Of a stretch of 64,000 nt of DNA, positions 10,470-19,605 are shown piece by piece. How positions within the stretch are numbered: position 1 is the stretch's first letter; each line of letters begins with the position of its first letter. Origin of the DNA: Aliamphritea ceti (GTDB lineage: Bacteria > Pseudomonadota > Gammaproteobacteria > Pseudomonadales > Balneatricaceae); assembly GCF_024347215.1 (NCBI RefSeq), contig NZ_AP025282.1, positions 124,001 to 188,000 of the forward strand, given 5' to 3'. Position numbers and translations under genes: made by a program. The notes under the pieces were generated by a model. It was not told the DNA's origin, did no database searches, and was given only the letters and a program-made list of their open reading frames with translations.

Positions 10470-11542
10470 TCGTCAGTCCAAGTTACAATACTGTGTGCTT
10501 CAGGCGAAATTGGGATTCCTAAGTTTTTGATAGTGTTGCGATTAACCAGAAATAAAGGTGGATTCTGCAGTTCAGACTCTAGTTTGTTCGGAGCGATACC
10601 ATCGAGAAGGATACGCGCAGCTTTTTGGCCGGCGATAAAGCCCAGAGTATAAAAATCGGCTACCGGACCAAAACTGGCTCCTTGTTCAATGCCTTTTTTA
10701 TTTGAGCTTAAAATAGGAATGCCATGTTTCAGTGAAAGCTTTATCAGGGCCTCTTCTCCGCCAGCCTGCATTAAGGTATCAGTGGTTGTCATAAAGAGAT
10801 CAACCTGGCCGATCAGCTGTTTGGCCAGCCGTTTTACCTGTTGTATGTTTTCCGGTTTCATTTCCAGTGCTTCAATGCCTTCCCTGCGAAACATCCGCAG
10901 CAGATTTGCAGACTGAATCTGTGAATTGGGTTCACCCCGGCGATGGAAAATGGCAATGCGGTTTACCTGTGGATAAAGCAGCTTTAACAGGTACAGGTAG
11001 TGTCTGACAGGGACATAATTACTGGTGCCGACGAGATTATTACCTGAGTATTGAAACGATTCGATCAGCCCGGAGTCGGCCGGATAAGTCACGATAGAAA
11101 AAACAATTGGCATACTGACTGGAAGTTCATCCTGCATGACGGTGGTGCCAGGAGTGGTCAGTGAATACACCAGATCGACTTTGGCCTGGATAAATTTTGC
11201 TGCAACCTGCGCTTGTAAGTTTTTATCGGCACCTTGTTTACCAGCGATAAACCTGACTTGCTGGCCTTCAATTAAACCTGCTTCAGCCAGCCCGGCTTTA
11301 AAGCCTCGCACGCTTTCCGGGTAACCGCTCCAGGTTGCCAGTCCTATGGTATAGGGTGCTGCCTGTACTGCTGCGCTGATCTGTAACAGGCTGATGACGA
11401 TGATGATATGCAGTAATCGGCTGAATACTTTTCTCAGAAGGCTCAGGTTTTTAACGCTCAGATTAGCCAAACCCTGAGGCACAAATAATTGGCCCACATA
11501 ACTGAGGTGTTTTGAGCATACAGGGTCACACTGGTAACGCAT
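10466..11542 (-). CDS. ABC-type substrate-binding protein (PF04392-like), sensory partner of the hybrid kinase
   Basis: 358 residues. The mature part starts near AAPYTIGLATWSGYPESV and follows the ABC_sub_bind pattern: FKAGLAEAGLIEGQQVRF, KVDLVYSLTTPGTTVMQD, MPIVFSIVTYPADSGLI, GNNLVGTSN and ILSSNKKGIEQGASF. The signal or anchor helix lies unusually far in (about 43-61), so either a later non-ATG start is used or the protein has an N-terminal extension; ATG 11542 has only a distant GGATGAG in front. No ABC permease or ATPase gene is nearby. The 4-bp overlap with the hybrid kinase suggests that it hands a ligand signal to the kinase sensor, as LuxP does for LuxQ. Confidence 0.9.
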   Translation of the reverse strand: MRYQCDPVCSKHLSYVGQLFVPQGLANLSVKNLSLLRKVFSRLLHIIIVISLLQISAAVQAAPYTIGLATWSGYPESVRGFKAGLAEAGLIEGQQVRFIAGKQGADKNLQAQVAAKFIQAKVDLVYSLTTPGTTVMQDELPVSMPIVFSIVTYPADSGLIESFQYSGNNLVGTSNYVPVRHYLYLLKLLYPQVNRIAIFHRRGEPNSQIQSANLLRMFRREGIEALEMKPENIQQVKRLAKQLIGQVDLFMTTTDTLMQAGGEEALIKLSLKHGIPILSSNKKGIEQGASFGPVADFYTLGFIAGQKAARILLDGIAPNKLESELQNPPLFLVNRNTIKNLGIPISPEAHSIVTWTDE

Positions 11543-11697
11543 GATAATTGTCTCATCCGAAGTTCAGAAAGATATCTCTGCACTAAACATAGGCGAGGAT
11601 CCGGTCAGAGTCCGGTTCAGAATGGCATATATATCATTTTGCTTACTCAAAACGGGGAGTAAGTCATTCTTATCTAAGACTTTATGTACATGAAGAA

Positions 11698-11718
11698 CCC
11701 GCCTCAGAAAGAGGCGGG
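11698..11718 (-). terminator. Rho-independent terminator of ggt
   Basis: CCCGCCTC, loop AGAAA, GAGGCGGG: a perfect 8-bp GC-rich stem 19 bp after the ggt stop. Read on the minus strand it is followed by TTCTTC. Confidence 0.8.
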
Positions 11719-11736
11719 GGAAGTGATTCTAAGCTA

Positions 11737-13494
11737 TCAGTCGCCCAGTGCCAGGCCTTCACGGCGAGGATCTGCTGCGCCTGTGAGTTTGCCTTCATCA
11801 AGTATGATTGCCTGCAGTCCGGAATTCAGGTCACGAACGTTCACTCTGAAGCCCATTGTTTCCAGTGCAGATTTGTAGCCCTCAGCTGCGGTGCCTTTTT
11901 CCAGATCATAAGTACCGAAACGGTTGATCAGATGTGGTAAGTCGATAGCCTGCTGAATATCCATGTCCCAGTCCAGATGGGCAATTAATGCAGAAGCCAC
12001 ATAACCAATGATACGTGAACCACCCGGAGAGCCGATCGCCATATACGGTTGACCATCGCGCATGACGATAGTTGGCGCCATTGAAGAACGTGGGCGTTTA
12101 CCCGGTTCAATGCGATTGGCAATCGGGTAACCGTTCTTCTGCGCAGCAAACGAGAAGTCGGTCAGTTCATTGTTCAGCAGGAAGCCGTTACTCATAACCC
12201 GGGAACCAAAGCCGTTCTCGATAGTAGTGGTCATGGATACGATATTGCCTGCTTTATCGACGATCACGAAGTGTGAAGTGGAAGGCAGTTCGATGGCTAT
12301 GTCGTCCGCCTGAGCAATCGCCTGTTCCCAGCGTGGTTCACCCGGAGCCACTTCAGTTAACGCTTTGCCTTCAGTGATCAGCTCAGCACGTTGAGTAAGA
12401 TAGCTCTTATCCAGCAGGCCTTCAGGCATAGGTACATAATCTGTATCGGCCATGTAACGGCCACGGTCTGCAAAGGCTAAGCGAGAAGCATCGCCAATAA
12501 CCTGCCAGGCGGTAGCGCTATCGGCACCCATCCCGGCCAGATCAAAGTTACTGCTGATGCCGAGGATCTGGCCAACAGTCAGCGCGCCGGAGCTTGGTGG
12601 CCCCATGCCACAGATATCGTACTGACGATAAGGTGCACATACTGCAGGGCGTTCTTTCACGCTGTAAATCGCCAGGTCCTGCTCACTGAGTACCCCCGGA
12701 TTATTCTGAATGCTGTTTACTTTAGCGACAATCGCCTGGCCAATAGGGCCGGCGTAGAATGCATCCGCGCCATCTTTTGCCAGCAGACTGAGGGTATCTG
12801 CGTAATCCTGATTCTTCAGCAAATGCCCTTCTGTTAGCGGTTCACCTTCAGCACTGAAGAAATAGGCTTTGGTATCCGGATAAGTACTCAGGCGTTCTTT
12901 ATCGTTTGCGATAGCACCAGCTAGCCGGGCAGATACTCTGAAACCGTTGGTCGCCATTTCCTGTGTAGGCTTCAGCAATCCTGCCCAGTTCTGATTACCA
13001 TAACGGGCGTGCATGTCTGCCATTAGCTTCACGGTACCGGGGGTGCCGACGGAACGGCCGCCCACTACTGCATCATAAAACTTCAGGGGCTTGCCGTTTT
13101 CATCCTGAAACAGTTCAGGAGTTGCTGCCAGCGGTGCGGTTTCACGGGCATCAAATGTTGTCAGCTGTTTGCTTTCAGCATCGTAGTAAACCAGAAATGC
13201 ACCGCCACCAAGACCGGAAGATTGCGGCTCTACCAGCCCCAGCATTGCCTGAATGGCAACCATAGCATCCATGGCACTGCCGCCGTTTTTCAGTACATCG
13301 TAGCCGGCCTGTGCCGCCAGAGGGTTAGCGGCAGCGACCATAAATTCGTTGGCGGTAACCGCCTGTTTGCTCTGTATGCCACTGGAAGCTTCCGGCGCAA
13401 CAGAGTCGGCAACCTGAGATGAAGCATGTAGCTGCAGAGAAAGCAGCAGTGATGCGGAAAGTACACCTATCTGTTTGCTGGCTTTAGTAATCAT
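11737..13494 (-). CDS. ggt: Gamma-glutamyltransferase
   Basis: 585 residues, normal length. A signal peptide (about 1-24) sends it to the periplasm. The proenzyme is cleaved autocatalytically before T406 in PSTSHFVIVD, which becomes the N-terminal nucleophile of the small subunit. Family hallmarks are AANPLAAQAGYDVLKNGGSA, the GLGGGAF loop, the substrate-site arginine in FDARETAP, RPRSSMAPTIV, and the SPGGSRI segment shaping the oxyanion hole. It transfers or hydrolyses gamma-glutamyl groups of glutathione and related compounds. It is a single gene with its own terminator; the upstream 376 bp are shared with the divergent diguanylate cyclase. The sequence after the catalytic threonine is S-H rather than the common T-H. 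Confidence 0.97.
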   Translation of the reverse strand: MITKASKQIGVLSASLLLSLQLHASSQVADSVAPEASSGIQSKQAVTANEFMVAAANPLAAQAGYDVLKNGGSAMDAMVAIQAMLGLVEPQSSGLGGGAFLVYYDAESKQLTTFDARETAPLAATPELFQDENGKPLKFYDAVVGGRSVGTPGTVKLMADMHARYGNQNWAGLLKPTQEMATNGFRVSARLAGAIANDKERLSTYPDTKAYFFSAEGEPLTEGHLLKNQDYADTLSLLAKDGADAFYAGPIGQAIVAKVNSIQNNPGVLSEQDLAIYSVKERPAVCAPYRQYDICGMGPPSSGALTVGQILGISSNFDLAGMGADSATAWQVIGDASRLAFADRGRYMADTDYVPMPEGLLDKSYLTQRAELITEGKALTEVAPGEPRWEQAIAQADDIAIELPSTSHFVIVDKAGNIVSMTTTIENGFGSRVMSNGFLLNNELTDFSFAAQKNGYPIANRIEPGKRPRSSMAPTIVMRDGQPYMAIGSPGGSRIIGYVASALIAHLDWDMDIQQAIDLPHLINRFGTYDLEKGTAAEGYKSALETMGFRVNVRDLNSGLQAIILDEGKLTGAADPRREGLALGD

Positions 13495-13870
13495 ATTTGT
13501 TATTCCTTTAAGTTGAGTTACTACAGCTGAAAATCGGCGTCCGGGCTGCCGCGGAATTCCGGCGTCAGAATAATATAGACGATGGAGTGAAGGGGGGACA
13601 AGCGGGGTATAGGTTTTGAAAGCAAATCGTCTGGCTGATGGTTTAAGGCATGAAAGAACAGGACGGCAAGATTATTCTTTAGTCGGGATTAGTCTCTTCA
13701 GATGGTGTCAGGAGCTCAAATAGAAAAGTAAACCGAATTAAGTTTCGGCTTGTAGGTTATGTAAAAGCAGTTATTTCAGCAAGTTAATAAACAGTTACCC
13801 TGTATAAAATAAATTATGTATGCTGGATTTAATGTTTACATGGCCGCTAGTTGTAGGGTGAGTCTTCAGC
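13495..13870. other. Divergent intergenic region, ggt / diguanylate cyclase
   Basis: 376 bp without a credible gene. The right half is AT-rich and should hold promoters for both neighbours. A TATAAAAT sequence at 13803-13810 could be a -10 for the diguanylate cyclase, but no good -35 stands at 17 bp. AGGGTGAG at 13855-13862 is the cyclase ribosome site. Nothing else was recognised. Confidence 0.5.
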
Positions 13871-15364
13871 ATGAATACGATGAACAGTATTTCTTCATTA
13901 GATAAGCGTAAAACATACGGTATATCTGCCTATGTTTATGTGACCGCTATCACACTCCTGGCCTGTGTTTCATCAGGTATTCTGTTATGGCAAAAAAACA
14001 CGGCTGAGGCCGAAGACATCCGCAATACAGCTGTCAAAATCACTGAAGCTAAGCTGTCTGTATTTCAGGCTTATGTAAAAAAATCACTCGAAAAATATGA
14101 TTATATTGCCAAAGATCTGAGAAATAGAAAGCATACCGGCAATATCGATAATGAGCTCAAACGCCTGCATGCACTTGATCCCAAAATCATGGATATGCTG
14201 TATATGAACCGTGATGGCGTCACTGTTAATTGGACTGGTGAGGGCGCTGCACCGAAAGCGGCTGACCGCGAATTTTACACTGAGCTCAGAGATAACCCTT
14301 CCATGACCCGTTATATCAGCGCAGTGAAGCGTTCCCGGGCTCGCGATGGCAAGTGGTTTTTCTCCATAAGCAGACCCTTGGAAGACCAGTTTGGCTCATT
14401 TGATGGCGTAACGGTTGTACTTGTGACCGTAGAGTCACTCAATGGTGATTTAGAAAAGCAGTTAGTACTGGGTGACTATAGTCTCGCTATTCTCAAGGAG
14501 AACGGTAAGACGTTGATGAGAGTGCCTATACCGGCTGCCGGTATAGACCAGACGGTGCGGAAAATGCCTGCCAAACCAGCCAGCGGCTCTGACATGATTT
14601 TTCACAGTGAGGCGCTTTCACCCTATGACAATAAAGTCAGATTAGTTGCCTGGCAGTATCTTCCTGAATATCAGCTTTGGGCTGTGGTTACTAAGCCGAA
14701 AGATAACGTGGAGAAGGCACTGCGCAGTAATTTGAGTAACAATTTGATTTTATCGTTCTTTGTTTATGCATTTCTGGGGCTTGCTGCCGCACTGGTTGTT
14801 ATGCACCTTAAGCGTACCCGGAAAGAATTTAATGCTCTTGAACGTGAGAAGTCAGAACTGACAGTTCAGGCCCAAACGGATGCGTTGACCGGTTTGTATA
14901 ACCGGCGATTTTTTTATAAATGCGCCGAGTTAGAAATCTCCAGAATGCAGCGCTATGGTGGCTCTATAGCCATTGCGTTAATTGATGTGGATAACTTTAA
15001 ACGAATCAATGATGAGTTTGGCCATCAGATAGGTGACAGTGTTCTCGCCGCGTTGGCGGCATGCCTGGATCAGGGGAAGCGTCAGACTGACTTTGTGGCC
15101 CGCTATGGTGGTGAAGAGTTCGTTATGTTGTTCTCACATACTTCGTGCCAGCAGGCAGGTAAGTATGCGGAACTTATTCGTCAGCGTGTTGAACAGTTGC
15201 ATATTGAAAAGACGGAAGAGTGTCCGGTGCCTGTTACGATTTCGATTGGCTTTTCGATGATCCTCAGTAACGAAAACACTATTGAATCAGCTTTACACCG
15301 GGCTGATGTCGCACTTTATAAATCTAAGACTGGAGGTAAAAACCGGGTGTCTTTAGGTAAGTAA
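13871..15364 (+). CDS. Membrane diguanylate cyclase with Cache-type periplasmic sensor
   Basis: 497 residues. TM1 is ~20-40 and TM2 ~291-312, around a periplasmic domain with Cache features (LYMNRDGVTVNWTG, FFSISRPLED). A short linker leads to a GGDEF domain starting at QAQTDALTGLYNRRFF. The active site is RYGGEEF (GGEEF at 413-417) and the metal-binding aspartate is in LIDVDNFKRIND. R404-x-x-D407 stands five residues before GGEEF, the canonical product-inhibition I-site. It should be an active, feedback-controlled c-di-GMP synthase responding to an extracellular small molecule. Start ATG 13871 follows AGGGTGAG by 8 bases. It is transcribed alone. Confidence 0.97.
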   Translation: MNTMNSISSLDKRKTYGISAYVYVTAITLLACVSSGILLWQKNTAEAEDIRNTAVKITEAKLSVFQAYVKKSLEKYDYIAKDLRNRKHTGNIDNELKRLHALDPKIMDMLYMNRDGVTVNWTGEGAAPKAADREFYTELRDNPSMTRYISAVKRSRARDGKWFFSISRPLEDQFGSFDGVTVVLVTVESLNGDLEKQLVLGDYSLAILKENGKTLMRVPIPAAGIDQTVRKMPAKPASGSDMIFHSEALSPYDNKVRLVAWQYLPEYQLWAVVTKPKDNVEKALRSNLSNNLILSFFVYAFLGLAAALVVMHLKRTRKEFNALEREKSELTVQAQTDALTGLYNRRFFYKCAELEISRMQRYGGSIAIALIDVDNFKRINDEFGHQIGDSVLAALAACLDQGKRQTDFVARYGGEEFVMLFSHTSCQQAGKYAELIRQRVEQLHIEKTEECPVPVTISIGFSMILSNENTIESALHRADVALYKSKTGGKNRVSLGK

Positions 15365-15402
15365 TGTATCTTTTACTTTTTCAATACGAAGTTATTAGGA
15401 AG

Positions 15403-15428
15403 CTCCCTGGCCGGTATCGGCCAGGGAG
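15403..15428. terminator. Strong hairpin between convergent genes
   Basis: CTCCCTGGCCG, loop GTAT, CGGCCAGGGAG: a perfect 11-bp stem in the 69 bp between the diguanylate cyclase and the zinc-ribbon gene. A T-run is missing on both strands, so its role as a terminator is likely but not certain. Confidence 0.6.
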
Positions 15429-15433
15429 GGATG

Positions 15434-15985
15434 TTATGCCTGATAAGGATCAGAATTATTCAGGTAACGTAACATGCTGGCTTTTTTTGGATGGTCTTCC
15501 AACCAGAGTCGAAACTCTTGTAAATGGTTATAGTCTTCACCAAATAGTTGCTCATATTCACTGCGAAAATGTTCCCGGGTCTGGTCCTGTCTTACCCGGC
15601 GCTGCCATTCTTCGGTGAAGATGTTATTTAGCTTATGCTGCATTTCCAGCTGTTTAAGTAACTGCCATTCACCGGAGTCCAGCCAAGCTTCATCGCAGCT
15701 GCCACAAAGATCTACGCGGTTGTCTGTATCGTTGTTAATGCGAAACTTGGTCATAAAACCTGAACATTTAGGGCAAACGATGGCATTGCCGTTATCAGCT
15801 GCATCTGTTTCTTCACTGACTTCGCAGACTGGGGGGCTGGTTTTGGCCGAATAAGTTTCGGCCCATTGCCGGTATGTAAGTAGCGGCAATAAAGCTCCCT
15901 GACACTGACGACAGCCATTCGCCGGTAGTTGTTCTTCCAGTTTGGTTGGCAACAGCGGCTGATCTTTACAAGTTGGACATTGCAT
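15434..15985 (-). CDS. TFIIB-type zinc-ribbon protein
   Basis: 183 residues. Two zinc-ribbon halves are visible: C3-x-x-C6 with C25-x-x-C28, and C71-x-x-C74 with C94-x-x-C97. The second half has the zf-TFIIB pattern (VDLCGSCDEAWLDSGEW). The rest is a charged helical tail (TEEWQRRVRQDQTREHF) without membrane segments. It is the last gene of the stress operon, 24 bp after the flotillin gene. Its function is unknown; metal-dependent protein or nucleic-acid contact is a guess from the fold. Confidence 0.8.
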   Translation of the reverse strand: MQCPTCKDQPLLPTKLEEQLPANGCRQCQGALLPLLTYRQWAETYSAKTSPPVCEVSEETDAADNGNAIVCPKCSGFMTKFRINNDTDNRVDLCGSCDEAWLDSGEWQLLKQLEMQHKLNNIFTEEWQRRVRQDQTREHFRSEYEQLFGEDYNHLQEFRLWLEDHPKKASMLRYLNNSDPYQA

Positions 15986-16009
15986 CGGGTTCTTCCTTGT
16001 TTGGGCTGC

Positions 16010-17704
16010 TCAGCCGTCCATTGTCTGAAGTTTTCTCAGATCGGCTGAAATGCCGGCTTCTTCCATTAAACTGTCGATTAACGGCGCCGCCACACGGTGT
16101 TGTAGAGCACTATCAACAAGCGCTTCAGGTAGGCTCTTACTGCTATTGCTGGCTGATGATGTATCGCCGTTTAGAGAGCTCGTTTGCTTGCCGTTAAGGC
16201 CCTCAACGCTGATGATTTTCATACCATCAATGTTTTCCAGAGGTTTAACGCTGGCACCAATAATGTTTGGCAGATTGTCATGCAAGCTCATTACTTTCTT
16301 CAGTGTGATTTGCGCATCGTTGAGCTGGTTCATAGCGTCGTTCATCAGGCGAGTACCTTCAGCATCAATGCGGAAGCGTTCTTCGTCAGCCTGGGCTTTA
16401 ATACGGACCGCGGTTGCTTCCGCTTCAGCAGCAATGGTGACGGCCTCAGCATCGTCGGCAGCGGCTTCTTTACTGGCTTCTGCTGCAACCCGGATCGCGG
16501 TTGCCTGCTTTTCAGCTTCTTTTTGTGCTTCGATGATTTCAATGCGTTTATCACGCTCAGCTTTTTCAACTTCACGTGCTGTCTCTACACCTTCTTCTGC
16601 ACGTACGGCCTCTGCCAGTGCGGTGTTAGCCTGTTCGTCGGCCAGTGACTTAGCTTTGGATTTTTCAGCAACGGCAATTTCCCGTTCCTGTTCTGCCAAT
16701 TCAAGAATTTTTAATCGTTCAATATCCTGTTCTTTAAGAATTTTTTCTTTTTCTATTTGGCGGGTTTCGATATCCCGCTGTTTATCAATTTCCTGTGCTT
16801 TCATCTGGCGCTCAGCGGAGATTCTTGCTTCCTGGATTTCACGTTCAGAGATAATTTCAGCGGTTTGTGCTTCTTTATTCTGATCAGCTCTGCGCTTAGC
16901 GATGGAAGCTGCCTGCTCTGCCTCACGTATTTCCAGTTCACGCTGTTGTTCTAACTGGGCGTAACGCATTTCCCTGTTGATTTCTAAGGTTTGTTTTTCA
17001 GTATCCAGATTCTTTTGTTCGATTAAAACTTTAGTTTCCTGTTCAACGTCGTTGATTTCTTTCTTACGACCTTCAATCTTGGCGGTCATTTTAGCAAGAC
17101 CTTCAGCATCGAAGACGTTATCCGGATTGAAATATTCTTTCATTGTCTGATCCAGGCCTGTCAGGCTGACAGATTCCAGTTCCAGGCCGTTTTTCAGCAA
17201 GTCTTCACTTACTACTTCCTGTACTTGCTGAACGAACTGAGCGCGCTGTTCGTGAAGTTCATCCATGTCCATCAGGGCAGCGACGGTTCGTAGTGAATCG
17301 ACGAATTTACCTTCGATCATATCTTTCAGAGCATCCGGGTCCAGTGTCCGGCCACCTAAGGTTTGCGCAGCGTTTGCGATTGCATCCTGATCTGGTTTAA
17401 CGCGTAAATAAAACTCGGCTAAAACGTCCGCACGCATGCGGTCTTTAGTAATCAGAGCTGCTTGCTGGGCGCGAGATACTTCCAAGCGCAGGGTATTCAT
17501 GTTCACGGGGATTGCTTCGTGTAATACCGGGAACACTAGTGCACCACCGTTCATGATGACTTTTTGCCCGCCAAAACCAGTCCGGACAAATGAGATTTCT
17601 TTGCTGGAACGTTTATAGAGGCGTGAAAAAATCATGCCTATAACCAGCAGTGCTACGAAGCACATCCCTGCCAGTATCAGAGTACTTATTAAATTATCAG
17701 ACAT
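16010..17704 (-). CDS. yqiK: Flotillin-family SPFH protein YqiK
   Basis: 564 residues. One N-terminal membrane helix (about 8-27) is followed by the SPFH/PHB domain (~30-190, RTGFGGQKVIMNGGALVFPV). A very long charged coiled coil (~210-440) is built of E/A/K/R heptads such as EAQKEAEKQATAIRVAAEA. The C-terminal segment is conserved (LKKVMSLHDNLPNIIGASVK). Bacterial flotillins scaffold fluid membrane microdomains and oligomerise through the coiled coil. It follows the YqiJ-like gene by 17 bp, the pairing known from E. coli yqiJK, and PspA and a regulator lie upstream in the same operon. Length and order match E. coli YqiK. Confidence 0.96.
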   Translation of the reverse strand: MSDNLISTLILAGMCFVALLVIGMIFSRLYKRSSKEISFVRTGFGGQKVIMNGGALVFPVLHEAIPVNMNTLRLEVSRAQQAALITKDRMRADVLAEFYLRVKPDQDAIANAAQTLGGRTLDPDALKDMIEGKFVDSLRTVAALMDMDELHEQRAQFVQQVQEVVSEDLLKNGLELESVSLTGLDQTMKEYFNPDNVFDAEGLAKMTAKIEGRKKEINDVEQETKVLIEQKNLDTEKQTLEINREMRYAQLEQQRELEIREAEQAASIAKRRADQNKEAQTAEIISEREIQEARISAERQMKAQEIDKQRDIETRQIEKEKILKEQDIERLKILELAEQEREIAVAEKSKAKSLADEQANTALAEAVRAEEGVETAREVEKAERDKRIEIIEAQKEAEKQATAIRVAAEASKEAAADDAEAVTIAAEAEATAVRIKAQADEERFRIDAEGTRLMNDAMNQLNDAQITLKKVMSLHDNLPNIIGASVKPLENIDGMKIISVEGLNGKQTSSLNGDTSSASNSSKSLPEALVDSALQHRVAAPLIDSLMEEAGISADLRKLQTMDG

Positions 17705-17721
17705 CCTGTAACTCCATTCCC

Positions 17722-18384
17722 TTATAAATCGGTTAGATTTTGATTGTTTGATTTGATTGCACTGAATTTACTGCCGATCTGACGAACCAGCAGAACTTCT
17801 TCACCGGCTTTGAAGGTTTCTGCTTCATCGTCCGGTTCAACACGAATGTAATGGGTAGTGCCGAACCTGTCGGTCAGGCGGGCTTCGGCGGCCAGCCCCC
17901 TGCGGGCCTCACCGATGACGATAGTTGCTAGCGAACCAATGAAGCTATCAGTGCTGACCGCTTCGGTTTCATCTTGCAGGCGCAGTTTGCTGAATGCTTT
18001 GCCACTCAGGCGTATACACAACACGCTGCAGAAGAATGCGGCGGGTATCGATAGGATTCCGGGCAGATATATACCCGTAACCGACTGGCTGATTCCCTGA
18101 ATCGCATAGCCACCGACACCGAAGCTGGTGAGCATCAGGATCAGCCAGATTAAGGCCGGCACTTTACCCAGATAAAACCAGCCCAGAACTATGCTCAGTG
18201 CTCCTGGAGTTGCGTTCATATCTACTTCGCTGACGTCGATATCTACGTCCGGAAGCAGGTTATCCAGAAATTGAGAAATACCGGCACCCATGACCATAGC
18301 GACGCCCTCAAAAATGGCAATGATCAGCATGAGGGTCATCGCCCAGAGGAACGCACTGTTCTCGGCGGCAAATAGAAGCCCCAT
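17722..18384 (-). CDS. yqiJ: YqiJ-like membrane protein with OB-fold domain
   Basis: 220 residues. Three or four membrane helices occupy the first two thirds (AMTLMLIIAIFEGVAMVMGA, LIWLILMLTSFGVGGYA, LSIPAAFFCSVLCIRL). A soluble NfeD-like OB-fold domain follows (GEARRGLAAEARLTDRFGTTHYI, EEVLLVRQIGSKFSAIK). NfeD-type OB proteins work with flotillins, and this gene lies directly before the flotillin gene, 9 bp after PspA. It most probably anchors or regulates the flotillin assembly in the inner membrane. Confidence 0.92.
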   Translation of the reverse strand: MGLLFAAENSAFLWAMTLMLIIAIFEGVAMVMGAGISQFLDNLLPDVDIDVSEVDMNATPGALSIVLGWFYLGKVPALIWLILMLTSFGVGGYAIQGISQSVTGIYLPGILSIPAAFFCSVLCIRLSGKAFSKLRLQDETEAVSTDSFIGSLATIVIGEARRGLAAEARLTDRFGTTHYIRVEPDDEAETFKAGEEVLLVRQIGSKFSAIKSNNQNLTDL

Positions 18385-18393
18385 AGAATATCC

Positions 18394-19056
18394 TTATTTA
18401 GCAGCTTTCAGTTGTTGCAGACGTTCCTGAATGCGGTTGTTGCGTGACAGCTCTTCCAGCTCGGCAAGCTTGCCTGCATCGGCATTATTTTCCCGGGCGG
18501 GATTGCCGGTCGCTTTCGTCATGACCCGGTCGAATGTTGACTGGGCTTTATCTACCTGCTGGCTGGTTGAATTGCCCGGCGTATTGCCGTTACTGTTTGG
18601 CTGGTCAGCTGCTGCCTGGCTTTTAAGTAAGTCATTCAGTCCTTGCTGCATTTCCCGTTTTTTAGCCTGTAAAGCAGCAACATACTGATTCAGCTCGGTA
18701 ATTTTCTCTTTCTGATCTTCGATGCTGCGTTCCAGTACTGGAATTTGTGCTTCGATGTCCATTTGCCGGGCGACGGCAGCTTCTGCTAAATCATCCCGTT
18801 CTGCCTGCAGTGCCACCTGAATCTGTTCGCTCAGTTGTTCATGTTCTTCATTTTCGTTGATGAGCTGTTTGCTGGTCAGGTGTTTAGCCGCTTCCTGGCG
18901 ACCTAATTCGTGACGGACTTCACCGATTGCCTGATCTACTTCCCGAATTGCTTCTTCCAGAACAATGGCCGGTGCCATATTTTCGACGCTGTCGACAAGT
19001 GAGTTTGCGGAGGCGGAGACGATCCGGCCTATTCGCGAGAGCAAAGATTCGTTCAT
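18394..19056 (-). CDS. pspA: PspA/IM30 family membrane-stress protein
   Basis: 220 residues, nearly all coiled-coil helix. The family layout is clear: LLSRIGRIVSASANSLVDSV at the N terminus (amphipathic membrane-contact helix), EEAIREVDQAIGEVRHELG, then long E/Q-rich helices and a low-complexity linker (ADQPNSNGNTPGNSTS) near 150-165. PspA binds stressed inner membrane and forms ESCRT-III-like assemblies that limit proton leakage. Here it lies in an operon with YqiJ, flotillin and a ribbon-helix-helix-like regulator rather than with pspBC. No sigma-54 promoter or PspF gene is nearby, so its control must differ from the enterobacterial model. Confidence 0.95.
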   Translation of the reverse strand: MNESLLSRIGRIVSASANSLVDSVENMAPAIVLEEAIREVDQAIGEVRHELGRQEAAKHLTSKQLINENEEHEQLSEQIQVALQAERDDLAEAAVARQMDIEAQIPVLERSIEDQKEKITELNQYVAALQAKKREMQQGLNDLLKSQAAADQPNSNGNTPGNSTSQQVDKAQSTFDRVMTKATGNPARENNADAGKLAELEELSRNNRIQERLQQLKAAK

Positions 19057-19066
19057 AGTAAGTTCC

Positions 19067-19570
19067 TTATACTGTTTTGATATGCGGGAGGGACAGTAAT
19101 GTCTCCAGGGTTGGCTGCAAGGCGCGTAAGTGGCGGACGGTAATGTCCGGATCGTAACTGGGGCCTTTTTCCGTAATGGCCAGGCGAAGTAGGTTACTGA
19201 AACAGCGGAATATCAGTTCAGTCAGATCTGTTTCAGTATTTTTTAAGTGCGTAGCGCTCAACGATGTATCTTGCGGCAGGGCTGCAGTCAGTTGAGGCAA
19301 CGTCAGCAATAAAGTTTGTAAAACTTCGGAGTGAATATTTTCGTTTTGTTCCAGGCTCTGAACCTGTTGCAATAATGCCTGCAAGTATTCTGTATAGCTG
19401 TTATGCAAAGCAACATGCGTATTGCTGATGGTATCGTGAAGGCGTGCCTGAATGATCAGTTCACGGACTTTTTCGCTGAGGGTACTGGCATTCTGCCAGT
19501 TGGATGAGGCCAGAAAATCATAGTCTTCCTGAGATAATCTGACACTGACGGTGTGACTTTTTCCAGACAT
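19067..19570 (-). CDS. Ribbon-helix-helix-like protein, probable regulator of the pspA-yqiJK operon
   Basis: 167 residues from ATG 19570, which has GGAGAG 9 bases upstream; a longer frame upstream is hydrophobic and lies in the promoter, so it is rejected. The N terminus (SHTVSVRLSQEDYDFL, then STLSEKVRELIIQ) has the strand-helix-helix pattern of CopG/Arc-type DNA-binding proteins. The remainder is helical (TEYLQALLQQVQSLEQNENI) and may oligomerise or sense. It is the first gene of the stress operon, 10 bp before pspA. Two TGTAT/ATACA palindromes covering the promoter (19606-19643) are natural operator candidates. The fold assignment is moderate; the regulatory role is inferred. Confidence 0.75.
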   Translation of the reverse strand: MSGKSHTVSVRLSQEDYDFLASSNWQNASTLSEKVRELIIQARLHDTISNTHVALHNSYTEYLQALLQQVQSLEQNENIHSEVLQTLLLTLPQLTAALPQDTSLSATHLKNTETDLTELIFRCFSNLLRLAITEKGPSYDPDITVRHLRALQPTLETLLSLPHIKTV

Positions 19571-19605
19571 ATGCGCGAGCTCTCCGTGCCGGCGTTTACA
19601 TTTGT

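Noticed and set aside
15364..15618. 84-codon frame after the diguanylate cyclase
   Set aside because: Runs through the terminator-like hairpin and the opposite strand of the zinc-ribbon gene.
16050..16883. 277-codon frame antisense to the flotillin gene
   Set aside because: Serine-rich mirror of the E/A/K coiled-coil codons; no start signal and no family likeness.
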